From NCBI GenBank assembly GCA_038503065.1, contig JBCAMK010000017.1, positions 1,116,001-1,180,000 of the forward strand: DNA of 64,000 nt, read 5' to 3'. Position 1 is the first letter of the stretch, and every line of letters begins with the position of its first letter. The position numbers and the translations under genes are program-made. This DNA is from Paragyromitra xinjiangensis (taxonomy: Eukaryota; Ascomycota; Pezizomycetes; Pezizales; Discinaceae). Under the pieces are notes generated by a model, which had not been told where the DNA came from, did no database searches, and saw nothing but the letters and a program-made list of their open reading frames with translations. Positions 13,455 through 24,700 of the stretch are shown one piece after another.

Positions 13455-14622
13455 TCTTTTGGTCTCTGCGTCTTCAGAATGGGTCATTTGAGCTCGATTT
13501 TTCCCCGCGGCCAGCTTTGGGCTAAATTTCCTAGAAAGGCCCCACAACGAACCCCCAGATATTTTAACCTCCGGAAGTTCCACCGCACAAATCGCCAAGA
13601 ACTCCCTTGAAGTTTTAGATAGAGCTAAGAAATAGCTTGAAGAAACTCGAAAAATCTCTGCCCGCCTTCGGCTATACTATCGATATTATCCCTACTTTGA
13701 GGGGACGAATAGACCTCTTTATCAAATGCGGCCTAACTTAGGGCAATAAGCCTTGTTGGGTACTCCATAATACAAACCAAGAAAGCCTAAAATATTTAAA
13801 ACTATACATTTAGAGCAATAAACTTATATATAAAAGGTTTTGAGATTAGCTAACTGAAGGAAGTCAATTCACAAGTGACCGATTTACTCGGAGAGGATAG
13901 ATACTGAGCAGAAAGCGAGCTAAGGATAACCAAATCTATTTGGATGGGTATACCCAGTCTCTTGGCGATGATTCAGATCCTAAAGACTAAACATCGAGAG
14001 AGAAAGGGAGGGAGGGGATCAGGTCGAAACCTAGACAAAGGGCAAGGGTATGTCGGCTACCACCGTCTGGTGGAAGGGATCCTTTTGGCGTATTTAGGGG
14101 AGGAATTTGGTAAAGCTTGGACCAACTATACCCAGATGTCGCTCTCAGTCGAGAGCTACCAAATGCCTTATGAAGTGAGTCCGGAGGTACAGCACAGAAA
14201 TGATCCTGATCAACGCCTTCAAAGACATGCAAAAACTTGGTTTCCCTTGTTGAAGAATCTACATATCAAAACTTGAGCTAAGGCTTAGGAGAAATACGCT
14301 ATTTCAGGTTGACGTGATTATACAAAGCGGAGATAAATTCACCACTTGAAAATAAATTTCTAGGCTATCCCAAGACCAACCCTATAACACTAGTAGAGAT
14401 AAAACAAGTCTGTGTTCTCTGAGTACTTTTGAGGTTTTTGTCACTGGCTAGGGCAACAATAATATAATTGAGATCTAAAACTCCTCCAGCAGACTAGAGC
14501 ATAACCACCCAACCATGCATTGAATGGCAGAAACAAATGGTTATAGCGGATCAATAAAACTACCATTCATCTCATATACTACCCCCCCTCCATCATAGCT
14601 CTAAGCTACTATAATCGCCCCC
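13455..14622. other. intergenic, possible degraded coding sequence
   Basis: About 1.2 kb downstream of tRNA-Ala. One plus frame near 13565-13690 reads STAQIAKNSLEVLDRAKK, then a stop, then LEETRKISARL, which has a coding look but is broken and unrecognised. The ORF at 13944-14276 has no known domain. The right end should contain the 3' UTR of RPB10. Confidence 0.4.
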
Positions 14623-15027
14623 CTACCCAGCCCTCGCCGCACCCGTTCTACGCTCATGCGGATTATACCTACGCTCGCAGACACGGTTAAGAGATTCTCG
14701 CAAGATCGTAGGAGTAAAACCGTACCTCAAAAGTTTCTCAATGAGATCCACATGCGTCATCAACATCCTCCTGCAGCAATAACGAGTACAGCCGAGTTCG
14801 TCCATTGCGTCTCTGTTACAGTCAGAAGACGGAGCATAAATAAGGAAGAAAAACGACAGGAAGCTAGGAGAGTACGATTCTTTAACCCCATTCTGGAGGC
14901 ATTTTAGGTAGTCTTCCCAGAGGTCGGCGATGACCTATTCAGATCGATGAGGGTTAGCTGAAGATCGCAGATGAGGGAACAGAATGGCTACCTTGCCACA
15001 AGAAAAGCACCGGATTGGAACAATCAT
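14623..15027 (-). CDS. RPB10: RNA polymerase I/II/III shared subunit Rpb10 (RPABC5)
   Basis: Exons (minus): 15027-14992, 14934-14876, 14812-14726, 14668-14623; introns 57, 63 and 57 nt; 75 aa. Rpb10 is a zinc-binding core subunit common to the three nuclear RNA polymerases. The assembled protein starts [12 protein letters not shown], continues with ADLWEDYL, then DAMDELG, then [19 protein letters not shown] and ends in [10 protein letters not shown]. The metal site of the family (CX2C near residues 7-10 plus adjacent CC) is complete. The C-terminal tail after RYNP is a few residues longer than in yeast. Exon 1 is only 36 nt. The third intron is in phase with exon 3, so an unspliced reading hides the true tail. 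Very confident. Confidence 0.96.
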
Positions 15028-15501
15028 TTTTCGTGCTGTGATAATGGTGTAGATGGAGAGTTTGATGGGGAGAATGGTGGTTGGTGATGCAGAAATTCAA
15101 ACTTGCACCAAACTTATCCTTAGGCTGGTCAAACTTTCTGAGGGGGCTCAAGCACCCGGTTTTCTTTTCGCTCTAAAAGGCTGCTGGAGCATATACTTTC
15201 TTTCTTTCTAATTACTGTACGCCTAAACACTACAAAATCCCCTTACGGTAACGATCCCGTCTTCAGTGATGAATTTCTTTCCTGGTTCTTCGAGACAAAT
15301 AGAGCAGGCACAAGACATCACTCGGTATTGGCAAACTTGAGTTCGCTCATATTGCTTATGATACCCACACCGGGACTGCAAAAACCAAAATACTCGCGGG
15401 CAGTATAATACAAACGCAGCTTCCGCTACCTAAAGCACCCTAAGTGCAACAAAAACTCCGCTAACTTGCCAACTTAAATACTCTCCCCTCTACTCGCTTA
15501 T
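15028..15501. other. spacer between RPB10 start and fumarase stop
   Basis: 474 bp holding the RPB10 promoter and 5' UTR and the fumarase 3' UTR, both on minus. No further feature seen. Confidence 0.5.
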
Positions 15502-17303
15502 TTATTTTGGAGCAATCATCAACTCCGGCCTCACGAGCTCATCGAACTCCAACTCCGTCAACACCCCCAATTCCAATGTCGATGCCTTAAGCGTGATTCC
15601 CTTCTTATGTGCATTCTTTGCAACTTTGCTCGCGCTATCATATCCAATCTTGCTATTCAAGCAAGTGACTAGCATCAAACTTTCATGTAGTAGTTTACCG
15701 ATCTGGTCTTCGTTCGCTTTGATGCCAACCACACAGTTATCCTTGAAGGACCTCATTCCATCCGACAGTAGTGCGATGGAGTGTAACAAGTTACGGATCA
15801 ACACAGGCTTAAAGACGTTGAGTTCAAATTGGCCTTGCGCACCGGCAACGGTTATGGCGGTGTTGTTGCCTATGATCGGTTAGTATAGTCATAGAATATC
15901 ACTCGTGGAAGCAGAAAGGCGAACCCATGACTTGCGCGCAGACCATAGTGAGAGCTTCACACTGGGTTGGGTTAACCTTCCCAGGCATAATAGAGCTACC
16001 AGGCTCGTTCTCGGGTAGACTTAGTTCACCAAGACCGCAGCGAGGCCCAGACCCAAGATATCGGATGTCGTTCGCAATCTTCATGAGTGAACATGAGAGC
16101 GTGTTCAGTGCGCCGCTAGCCTCGACAATAGCATCGTGTGCGGCAAGAGCTTCGAACTTGTTGGGAGCGGTCTTAAACTCGATCCCAGTGAGCTTCGACA
16201 CTTCTGCAGCAACGGCGACATCAAAGCCCTTCTTAGTGTTCAACCCTGTTCCCACAGCGGTACCACCCTGTGCAAGGAGCTTAAGACGGGGGAGAACAGC
16301 TTCAATCCGCTCAACACCATATGCTAGCTGGGTAGCGTATCCGGAGAACTCTTGGCCAAGGGTAAGGGGAGTTGCGTCCTGGAGATGGGTACGTCCAATC
16401 TTGATGATATGATTGAAAGCCTTAACCTTCTCCTCGAAAGCCTCATGAAGACTCTTCAAGCTCGGGAGAAGACGTTCGGTAATTTCTAGAACAGCAGCGA
16501 TATGCATAACTGTCGGGAAAGTGTCGTTGGAGGACGCACTCATGTTAACATGGTCATTAGGGTGCACTGGCTTTTTCGAGCCAAGCTCGCCGCCGAGGAT
16601 CTCGATCGCACGATTGGAGATGACCTCGTTTGCATTCATGTTGGACTGGGTACCCGATCCAGTCTGCCACACGACGAGCGGGAAGTGATCGAGAAGTTTG
16701 AGGGAGATTACTTCATCGGCAGCTTGCTGGATCGCAGCACCGATTTTCGGGTCGAGACCATAGGTCATATTGACGGTTACGGCAGCGCGCTTGAGGATTC
16801 CGAAAGCCTTGATAACGGGAGGTGGCATACGGTCGAAAGGTTGGTTGATGTTGAAGTTCATGAGGGATCTTCGGAGGTCATTTTTAGCTTCTTCATCTCC
16901 ATATCCAACACCATCATCTCCTGACTTCCTGTTACAGCTCGGATGAAAAAGGGTACACAAGAGGAAGCATACCGCTCGGTTTGAGCACCCCAATACTTGC
17001 TCGATTCAACTTTAATTTCGCCGAAGGCATCGCGTTCGATTCTGTGGTCTGTCTACTCAATCATGAAAACAGCTATCAGCTACCCATCGAGAGACCCAAA
17101 AGCCAGGGCCGAATTTTAATTTTACCTACCATTCTGAAAACACTTGTGGAGAATAATTTAGGAGCAGAAAATGCAGTTGATGAAGAAACACAAGCTGGTC
17201 GTGATGTAACAAACAAAGTGCGGGGCAGCACATGTAAGCCCCGGCTGTTCGCCGTCAGCGAGCGGCGGGCTGCAACTCGGAGCGAGGTCAATGGCACGTG
17301 CAT
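15502..17303 (-). CDS. FUM1: fumarate hydratase, class II, mitochondrial leader
   Basis: Exons (minus): 17303-17130, 17052-16973, 16868-15925, 15869-15502; introns 77, 104 and 55 nt; 521 aa. Catalyses fumarate + water to L-malate in the TCA cycle. The class II signature [11 protein letters not shown] is present, as are GSGTQSNMN and [15 protein letters not shown]. The first exon encodes an Arg/Ser-rich mitochondrial targeting sequence ([10 protein letters not shown]... to STSVFRM). The final codon of exon 1 is an ATG, so residue 58 is an in-frame Met directly before the conserved enzyme ([13 protein letters not shown]). This is where a cytosolic form could start, as fumarases are commonly dual-localised; whether that occurs here is inference. 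The enzyme is of normal length. Confidence 0.97.
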
Positions 17304-17925
17304 TCTAGCGATGAGGGTGTGCAGGAGGGAGGCAAGAAGTTAGGTACCTGATGAACTCAAGCTGGGAGATGTTCTGAGGGGACAGGGTCAGGTTTTTACT
17401 CTTTTCCTCTCTCCCTTGAACGGCGACAGCAGAGCCGCCCTCGGGAATTACCGGCTAACTTCCCGCTCAGGCTCGAATTGCAAGTCCTCCAAAGTCTTTC
17501 ATCTGAACACTGAGTATTCTGTCTACAGGCGACAATAGATAGACTCGAGATATTTACCACGGGTTTTTCCAATTGAGCTTGCTCACTATGATTACTTCAA
17601 TTAACATCATCCACCTTTCACACTTCCAAACTTGGATGTACCTTTCGGCTGCTATTTCACGCGGGCCCCGGCTATCTGTTTTTCCGCCCGGCCGTAAGCT
17701 AAAGTTATGGATGCCGAATCCTCCCCTCGATATTACTCTCCGCCACCTCAAATTTTATCACGTAACACAACAGCGAAATATCATTGGCATGTCTCAGATT
17801 TCTTGGGGTTATCACTCAATATTTATCAAAATTGACCTCAGGCTATGAAGCTCCAATAATCCAACACCGCCCATAACTAATATTTAAACAGTATCCCAAA
17901 ACCTAAACACAGTGCTCTAACCCAC
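17304..17925. other. spacer: fumarase upstream region
   Basis: 622 bp between the fumarase start and the oxidoreductase stop; both genes are on minus. Only short unsupported ORFs. Confidence 0.5.
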
Positions 17926-19162
17926 TTAGAACACTCCAGTGATCTGCAATGTTGCCCCGTCCTGCTCCCCAGACCGCAGTAGCTTCTCAAGCTATTTTCA
18001 TGAACCCAAATCAGTCAAATATCCATAGACCCAATAGGAGAATATAAACTCACCAATTCCAAATCCTTATACCCCAACTCTGGCGCCTGTCTTTCATCCG
18101 GTTCTCCCTTGATAATCGCTGTCGCGAACGCTTGGATCTCCTGTCCCACGCCGTTCTTATCATCCGGAAACTCCTTCTCCTCCGTCTCTTCCCCAACCCG
18201 CTTCACAACAACTCCCCCACGGCCCAGAGTAACAACTCCACCCTCACATGCCACGGAATACTCAAAATTAGAAAAAGTAGTCCCAAAGCTAATTATCAAC
18301 CCACCTGTCGTTCCCTTCTTCGTCTTCAAAATCGCATTCACCGTATCCACCGGCGGCAAATGCTCTTGATTCTTCGTTGAGAACGCCGCAACCCTCTCAA
18401 CCGCGTCCTCCTCACCAAGCAGGACCTGAAGACCTGCAGTAAAGTGGACGCCTCCATCGAGGAGAAACCCTCCCTGGTATGAAGGTACCTTACGCCATTC
18501 CGTCTCATAGTATTTACCACCAGGGTGGACCAAGGTGCATACCTCGACACTAAAACCGAGGATGCGTCCAAGAGACTCGATCTTTGAACGGGCATAGCGA
18601 TAGGCTTCCAAGAAGCGGAAGTTTTCGGCGACGGACCAGTTCACGGAGGGAGGAATCTGGGAGTGGTACCATTTGATGAGTTCGGTGGCGGAAGCGAGGT
18701 CAGGTGCAATGGGCTTTTCTGATAAGACGTGTTTTCCAGCGGAGAGAGCCTTCTTGATGATCCCGGGCTGGACCAGAATTGGGAGTCTGTGAGTGGTATT
18801 AGCGGTCGTAGTTGTAAAAACTGGGAGTGTGGGAGTATCGTACGCAATGACTACAGCTTTAATATCGTCTCTTGCCAATAGTGCATCCAAGTTCTTTCCA
18901 GAGCCGGAATCATCAGAGTAGATATCAATACTAGCACCTATAATCATATGATCAGCCCGAATTCCCGAGGTAGCAAAAATACAGCAACCAAGTGAATAAA
19001 AAAAAGGAAAGAAAACCCACCACCAAATAGATTCTCTGCAGACTTCTTGGTTCTGGAATAAACTGCCTTGAGCTCAAGATCCTTACACGCATTAATAGCC
19101 GGCTTATGCTCATCGTGGGCAAAGATGCCAGATCCCAGAAGCGCAATTCCAATTGGGGCCAT
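17926..19162 (-). CDS. Gfo/Idh/MocA-family NAD(P)-dependent oxidoreductase
   Basis: Exons (minus): 19162-19021, 18937-18054, 17991-17926; introns 83 and 62 nt; 363 aa. The N-terminus IGIALLGSGIFAHDEHKPAI is a Rossmann dinucleotide-binding start (GxGxxA-like, here GSGIFA). LSEKPIAPD is the EKP motif with the catalytic lysine typical of the family. The C-terminal half (GGFLLDGGVHFTAG) carries the conserved D-x-x-x-H of the substrate domain. The last exon adds LEKLLRSGEQDG and ends GVF. Likely substrate is a sugar, sugar acid or dihydrodiol, but it cannot be told from sequence alone. Cytosolic, no targeting signal seen. Length matches the family. Confidence 0.9.
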
Positions 19163-20737
19163 TTTGTTTTTTTATATTATCTTTTAATTTCTCTCTCTCG
19201 AAGTTGCTTTTTGATATTCAACCAACGCAGGGACGAAAAAAAAATAAAAAGCTTCTAGATATAGCTGACCAACGAGCGGGGTAGCCATCCCCCCCACTAA
19301 AGTGCTTTATTCCACCATTTTATTCCACCATTCTTCCCCCCTCTCTTAGATGGGGTTATCTGGTTTGTAATCCTCTATAGAACACCGGTAGAATATACCC
19401 ATCGGGGAATAAAACAAAACACCGGAGCGATGTCCTTACTTTCCAAGTAGGAGTTACCCCCCACTGTCGTCATCGGGTCGTGCGCGCATGCGACATCTGT
19501 CAGAGATGAGCAACAAGCAATGAGCCTATATTAAGCATCGATATGATCGTCGCCCGCACTTCACGTCAAACTTTCAAACCAATCAGATCAAAGCCGGAAC
19601 TGACTAAACTCCTCATTCACGTTTAAAGGCCCAAACCTAAGTTGGGGAATCAATGGAGATTCTGCGCAACATGGCGCAACCGGGAAAACGGGCTCTCGCT
19701 CCGAATTATATCCCCATATCGGTGTCACCAAGCTACTTGAAAACAGGGGGGAAACAATCGCCGGTGCCGGGGCAGAACTCAATGGAGACAAGAACGACCC
19801 AAAGGATGGAACGTAATCCAGCGGGGTAACTAGTCTCAACTTGAAGGAGGTGGAGATAGAGAACTATGCACGAAAATGGTCTGGCTGGTGAGGTATCAAA
19901 ATAAAACATTCGCAATAAGGAGGGCAGGAGGATGAAAAAGGAAACTATACAAGAGAAAATTTTGTAGGTACGAAACACGACATAAAAAAAACAAAAATCA
20001 CAATAAAAACACGCCTCGTATCGCAACTATACGCATCTACTCCCATCTGAACCATTTATCGTATCTCCGACTTCCCCGATCTGCCCTTTCTGAACCACAC
20101 TCACTTCGTGAATAGATGTATACCGGTGACTCCATATACTTAATGTAAAGGCAAATGTTGTGGTAAACAGTTACATGTAGTGTCACGAAGAAGTACACAT
20201 ACACGGGCAGAACCTTCCTTGTCCTTTTAAAAAGAGATCAACCAGCCTCCCACCCGTTCCCGTTGCACCCAGAAAATATAAAAAAAAGACCTGCAAATCG
20301 GGAATGCTTCCAAAATAAAGTAGGAATCGAACCGTTTGGAACCAAAAAAAAAAAGGCAGGTCATAGACACATGAGACGCAAAATAACACAATCAACGATT
20401 TGGCCACCAACCCCTTTCCGTAGATGATAGGAAAACAATCAAAAACGCAGAAATGTAGAAATATAAAGCTGAAACAGATAAAAACCGTTGTCCCCGGTCC
20501 CCCTTTCCCCAACAAAAAAAGATGTAATATGGTCCTTGACTATAAGTGACGAGGAAAAGAAGTGGAGAAAAAGAGAAACCATATAACCACCAATACCAGG
20601 CCCACATACACAGCATGCCAGAGATATAAGAAACAACCCAAGAGAAATGATGAAGAATACGTTTTTTTTAGCAACGAGCACCCCCAAATCTCTACAAGAA
20701 ACCGGATTCTTGTAATAATCTGCGTGCAGATAGATTT
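19163..20737. other. intergenic / 3' flank of RasGEF gene
   Basis: 1.57 kb. On the coding (minus) strand of the flanking genes the region is T-rich around 19900-20700, as expected for a long 3' UTR, and it yields only hydrophobic, T-rich chance frames. A TACATGTA palindrome lies at 20172. A B-box-like word at 20325-20335 is not part of a tRNA fold. Confidence 0.5.
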
Positions 20738-23700
20738 TTAAGTCAGAACAAAGGGCTCGTTTTCATGATCTGGGTTCTCCTTCCTCCACCGACTCGCTCT
20801 TACTTGCGCTTGAGACGCCCTATAACTATATTTTTCTGATCTCAATGACAAGCGAGTCGGCGGGGAAAGAAGACGGTTTAAAAGATAGGTAAATTGGGAA
20901 TTTTGAAATGAAATATGGATTTACCTCGCAATTTTCTCATCTTCTCGTTCTCTTGGCTCCAGGCTCAGGGAAAGGTCGTACATGTCATTGACATCCCTAG
21001 CTGATTGCATATTCGCGACGATATAGTCTTGAAGTTCCGGAACAGGTTGCAATGGATATGGTACAGATTGGTATTGTTGGATTTCCCGAATGATATTGGC
21101 TGTCTTCACCCGTTTGTCGAAATTAATCAGTCGCTGATCCCCTTTGATAAAATCTTCATTCCCATCCGCAACGAAAGTAAGATCCTTCAGATAAACACCT
21201 AGGATATGTCGTTAGCATAAGCTATCTAAAACAAATACAGAGACAAACATACCCAAAAATGGGACACAAGGAGGGTTGACAATATGCAGCATCTCTCGAT
21301 ACTCAGCAAAATTCATAGTTGCACCCATCAAAGTGTTCATCCCTTCTAGAATAGTATTGGTCCTAGTTGGCACGTGCTCCCAAGTCCTCTTTAGTCGATG
21401 GATCGATGATGTTTGCAAGGCGGCAAGAATAGCTGTGAGTGTCGAAAAGTTGTTCAATTGTCGGCATTTCTCGGCCACAGCAATGAAGTGCTTAATGACA
21501 ATCACCCGCTTCCGAACCTCGGTTTGAGTTAAAATCATCTCCGCGACCCAATTGGTAAGCCTATTTGATTGCATGATAATCGCCCTGATATTCTCAGCGG
21601 GGTCTGGTCCGCCATTCGGCTGCTTGCTCCATCCCTTGCTTAAACACTCGGCCGCTTTTAGTTTCCCATACGACTTAGACTCGATGATTGTCAATTGGCG
21701 AGCAAACTCCGAAGCGTCAATATCCAGGAATTTGAGTTTTTTCATGTGTTTTGGTAGAATTGGCGGAGGCGGTTGAGAAACCATGTTCAAGATCATACGC
21801 TTCATTTCCGGTTCTTGGCCACGCAGCCGGAGATCAATAAGTGTCAAAACTTGTTGGGTTCCTCCAAGCTGTGGAAGCATTACATCCTTGGCAAACGTGT
21901 GCATCTTCTTCAAGAGCTCACGTGAAGCATCGTCCAGTCCTTCCATCCAGTTTTGCTCCAACCACATCTTTAAGATACTCAAGACTCGGACACGAATAAG
22001 CTTCTGCTTCCTCTCAGTCCAAATTTCAAAATCGGCTGGCGCCAATCCAGAAGGAGGCTGAACAGTAAATCTCCGGACTAGCTGGTTGAAAAGCTCTGAT
22101 GCACTAGTAAATGAAGGATAGGTGAGCAAGAAGGTACTGATGAGATTTGAGTCCAGCATATCATGGCGAGAAGCACGCTCTACTAGAGCTACCAATGTCC
22201 CACCCTTGACTTTGCCTTTCGCACCATAAATAATCTCATTGTCATGATCGCATCCGAGGTACCAAGGGGTTTCTTGAGGGGGTTCTTCGCCGAACACTTT
22301 TGCAACCTTGGATCTCCCACCCTGTGGAAGTGGTCTATCCATCGCAGACGGGACCCGGGTGGGAGGGGCTTGACGTGATGGTGAACGGTGATGCGATGAA
22401 TTCAGCTGGCGACCCGGAATCTCGGTGAGCCCGTTCTCCACCTTACGAAGGTCCTCAAGTCGAATATCTCGGTCCCTAGGTTCTCGACTCTCTCTCTCCT
22501 CAACAAGCAACTGCGTCGAAAAATTTAGAGAACTCATCCCATTCTCCAACTCTTTCAAGTAAATTCGGACGAAATTCAACCTTTCCTCCAATGGCTCTCC
22601 ACGAATTGCTGTCCATTCATCCGCCAGAGGAGCTGTCACTACTTGACAAGCCATAAAAAGGTCCGCAAAAGAGTCGTGCAACCGTTGTCTCTGGACCGAA
22701 AAATCAATCAAGGTAGGATGTTGCGAGGTTGCGGTTAGAGGCACCATATTAATGCTATCAATGAGATTAAAGTACTTCCTAAGAGCTTCAAATGCAACTT
22801 GCGCAGCGCTAATGACGTTTACACCAATTATACGTTGTTGATATTCTGTCACCACAGACTCCGAGTTGTCTAAGGTACTTTCGAGCCGTCTGAGGGCTGG
22901 CTTTACAACACCGGTCAATTCGTCCATCCTGTCTACCAACTCAGGTTCAAGCTGAACTGAAAAATCTGTCGATTGATTGATCGTTCCCGATGCGCTCGAT
23001 GACACTCCCCCAGCCCGCCAGTTAACCCCAGTCTGGCTACCTTGAATAAAGCCCGGCTTTAACCGTGGCAATCTCCCGTCTCTCTGCGCTTTGGCAATAT
23101 CCGCAAAACCAAAAACGCCAACCATAACTTCATCCGCTTCTGTCAAGCACTTCGACTCGGCATCTGGAGGCGGGCAATCTGTCGCCGCTACATGTGAAGA
23201 TAAAACGAGCTTCGAGAATGCAGCCATAAAATGCCTGAAGTGAGGGTTGAGGGTTGTGTTCTTCCCAATTATTGACGGTTGCCCTGAATGGTTGTCGGTA
23301 GTTGATGAGCCCGCTACAATCAGTAATCGAAGCATATCAGATATATCCTCAGCTCTAGCAACATAATTTGCCCGATCAAAAGTATTTATTGCTTGCCGAT
23401 ACCTTTCGACAGCAAGTCTAGTGCTTTCTATTAGCTCATCCCATGACGATGGTACGGCAATACCATCTTCGTAATATGCGGTGTTATCAACTTTTGTATC
23501 GATGATTGGGGATGTGACAGCCTGGGTCATATGGATGGCGCCATTAGTGGTATTTACAGCAGTAGCAGCTGTCGAAGTTGAGAACGAGGGGGAATGGCCA
23601 GGCTTAAAAGAACCGCTAAGATTCCTCATAGAGTCGACCGATGTTGCAGTGCTATCCACAAGTGTGACTTGGGATTCGCGATCTGAAATATTCAATGAGT

Positions 23701-24700
23701 TCACGGATTCACCTTTAGATGAAGATTCGGAGATGAAAGACTGACTCTGGTTATCCTACGAGTTAATCAGCGCAGAACTTAGGATAAGTGGAGATTCTCG
23801 AAAACATACTCGAGATGGCCCAGGGCTATGCATTGACAGAACCAGCATTTCTCCTTCTCCAACATCAGAAGCCGAATCACCGTCTTCCTCCTCCCCGAAA
23901 TCTTGGACTGCTGGCTCTTCCCTCTCAAACCCCTTCGCCATCAACTCAGGTGGTGGTCGAGTGTGCTCAGGAGCAGAGAAATTTGATCTATCCCGGGGCC
24001 CGCATTCCGTTGTTGAAGTTGGCGTTTCCAGCGGAAGCTCTGTCCTCGTTACACCTGTAATTGTATTGAAATAATACAGCCTCCCATCTGGTGTTGCCTG
24101 TGGTATCCAAAACGCTGCCTCGTCATTCTCCCTATCATCTGTCCCCTCCAGCGGTAGGACCGGCGAAGCTACCCCACGTTCCGAATCATCGTCTTCCTCA
24201 TCGTATTCATCATAAGAATCGTCCTCATAGTCATCGCTATCATCCAAAGGAGATTGAGTGCTTCCGTTTTCTGTCAAATCGTTGGGAGAAATAAGGTCAC
24301 AGTAGTTGCTTGGAAACCATCCTCGTTGATTATGAACTATTCCGTCCCACCACCCACTCTCTAGTTGAGTGATCACCTGGATCACATCGCCCTGGCTGAA
24401 GCTCAGGCTGGTGGGATCTTCGGAAGTGTAATTATACAACGCGCGTACGTACATCCTCGCTGGAACTTGAATTTCGTCTCTCCGTATCACTCTCTGAGGC
24501 ATCCCCGATTGCTGAGATGTAGATGCCGAGCGGTCCCGAGCGTAGCTGGAGGAGGTTGATGGCCGACTAGTCCTACCTCCTTCCCTGGATCCACTATCAG
24601 AAGAGCCTCCAGTCCCGTTGGCCAGTCCACTTCTTTCAACACGCGATGACGATGATGGCGAAAATAGAGGTGAGTGTCGGACAGTAGCAGTGGCAATCAT
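20738..24700 (-). CDS. Ras guanine nucleotide exchange factor (Cdc25 type) with SH3 and WW-like domains
   Basis: Exons (minus): 24700-23810, 23755-21253, 21198-20925, 20819-20738; introns 54, 54 and 105 nt; 1249 aa. Exchanges GDP for GTP on Ras. Domains: Ser-rich disordered start; SH3 at about 85-138 (ALYNYTSEDPTSLSF to GWFPSNY); acidic linker; a WW-like segment at about 198-222 (FWIPQATPDGRLYYFN) whose second Trp is replaced; a long helical middle; RasGEF_N at about 810-900 (GGTLVALVERAS); catalytic CDC25 domain to about 1225 (NFSTLTAILAALQTSSIHRLKRTW). The last exon adds the tail RASRWRKENPDHENEPFVLT, missed if the frame is read through the intron. Architecture matches fungal Cdc25-type proteins feeding Ras-cAMP/MAPK signalling. 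Start chosen at the second of two adjacent candidates, the ATG. Confidence 0.95.

Noticed and set aside
13944..14276. 110-codon plus frame
   Set aside because: No domain and no splice support.
14656..14907. 83-codon plus frame
   Set aside because: It is the antisense shadow of RPB10 exons.
15927..16924. plus frames within fumarase
   Set aside because: Antisense shadows of conserved fumarase exons.
20320..20340. B-box-like word for Pol III on minus
   Set aside because: No acceptor, D-arm or anticodon stem fits around it.
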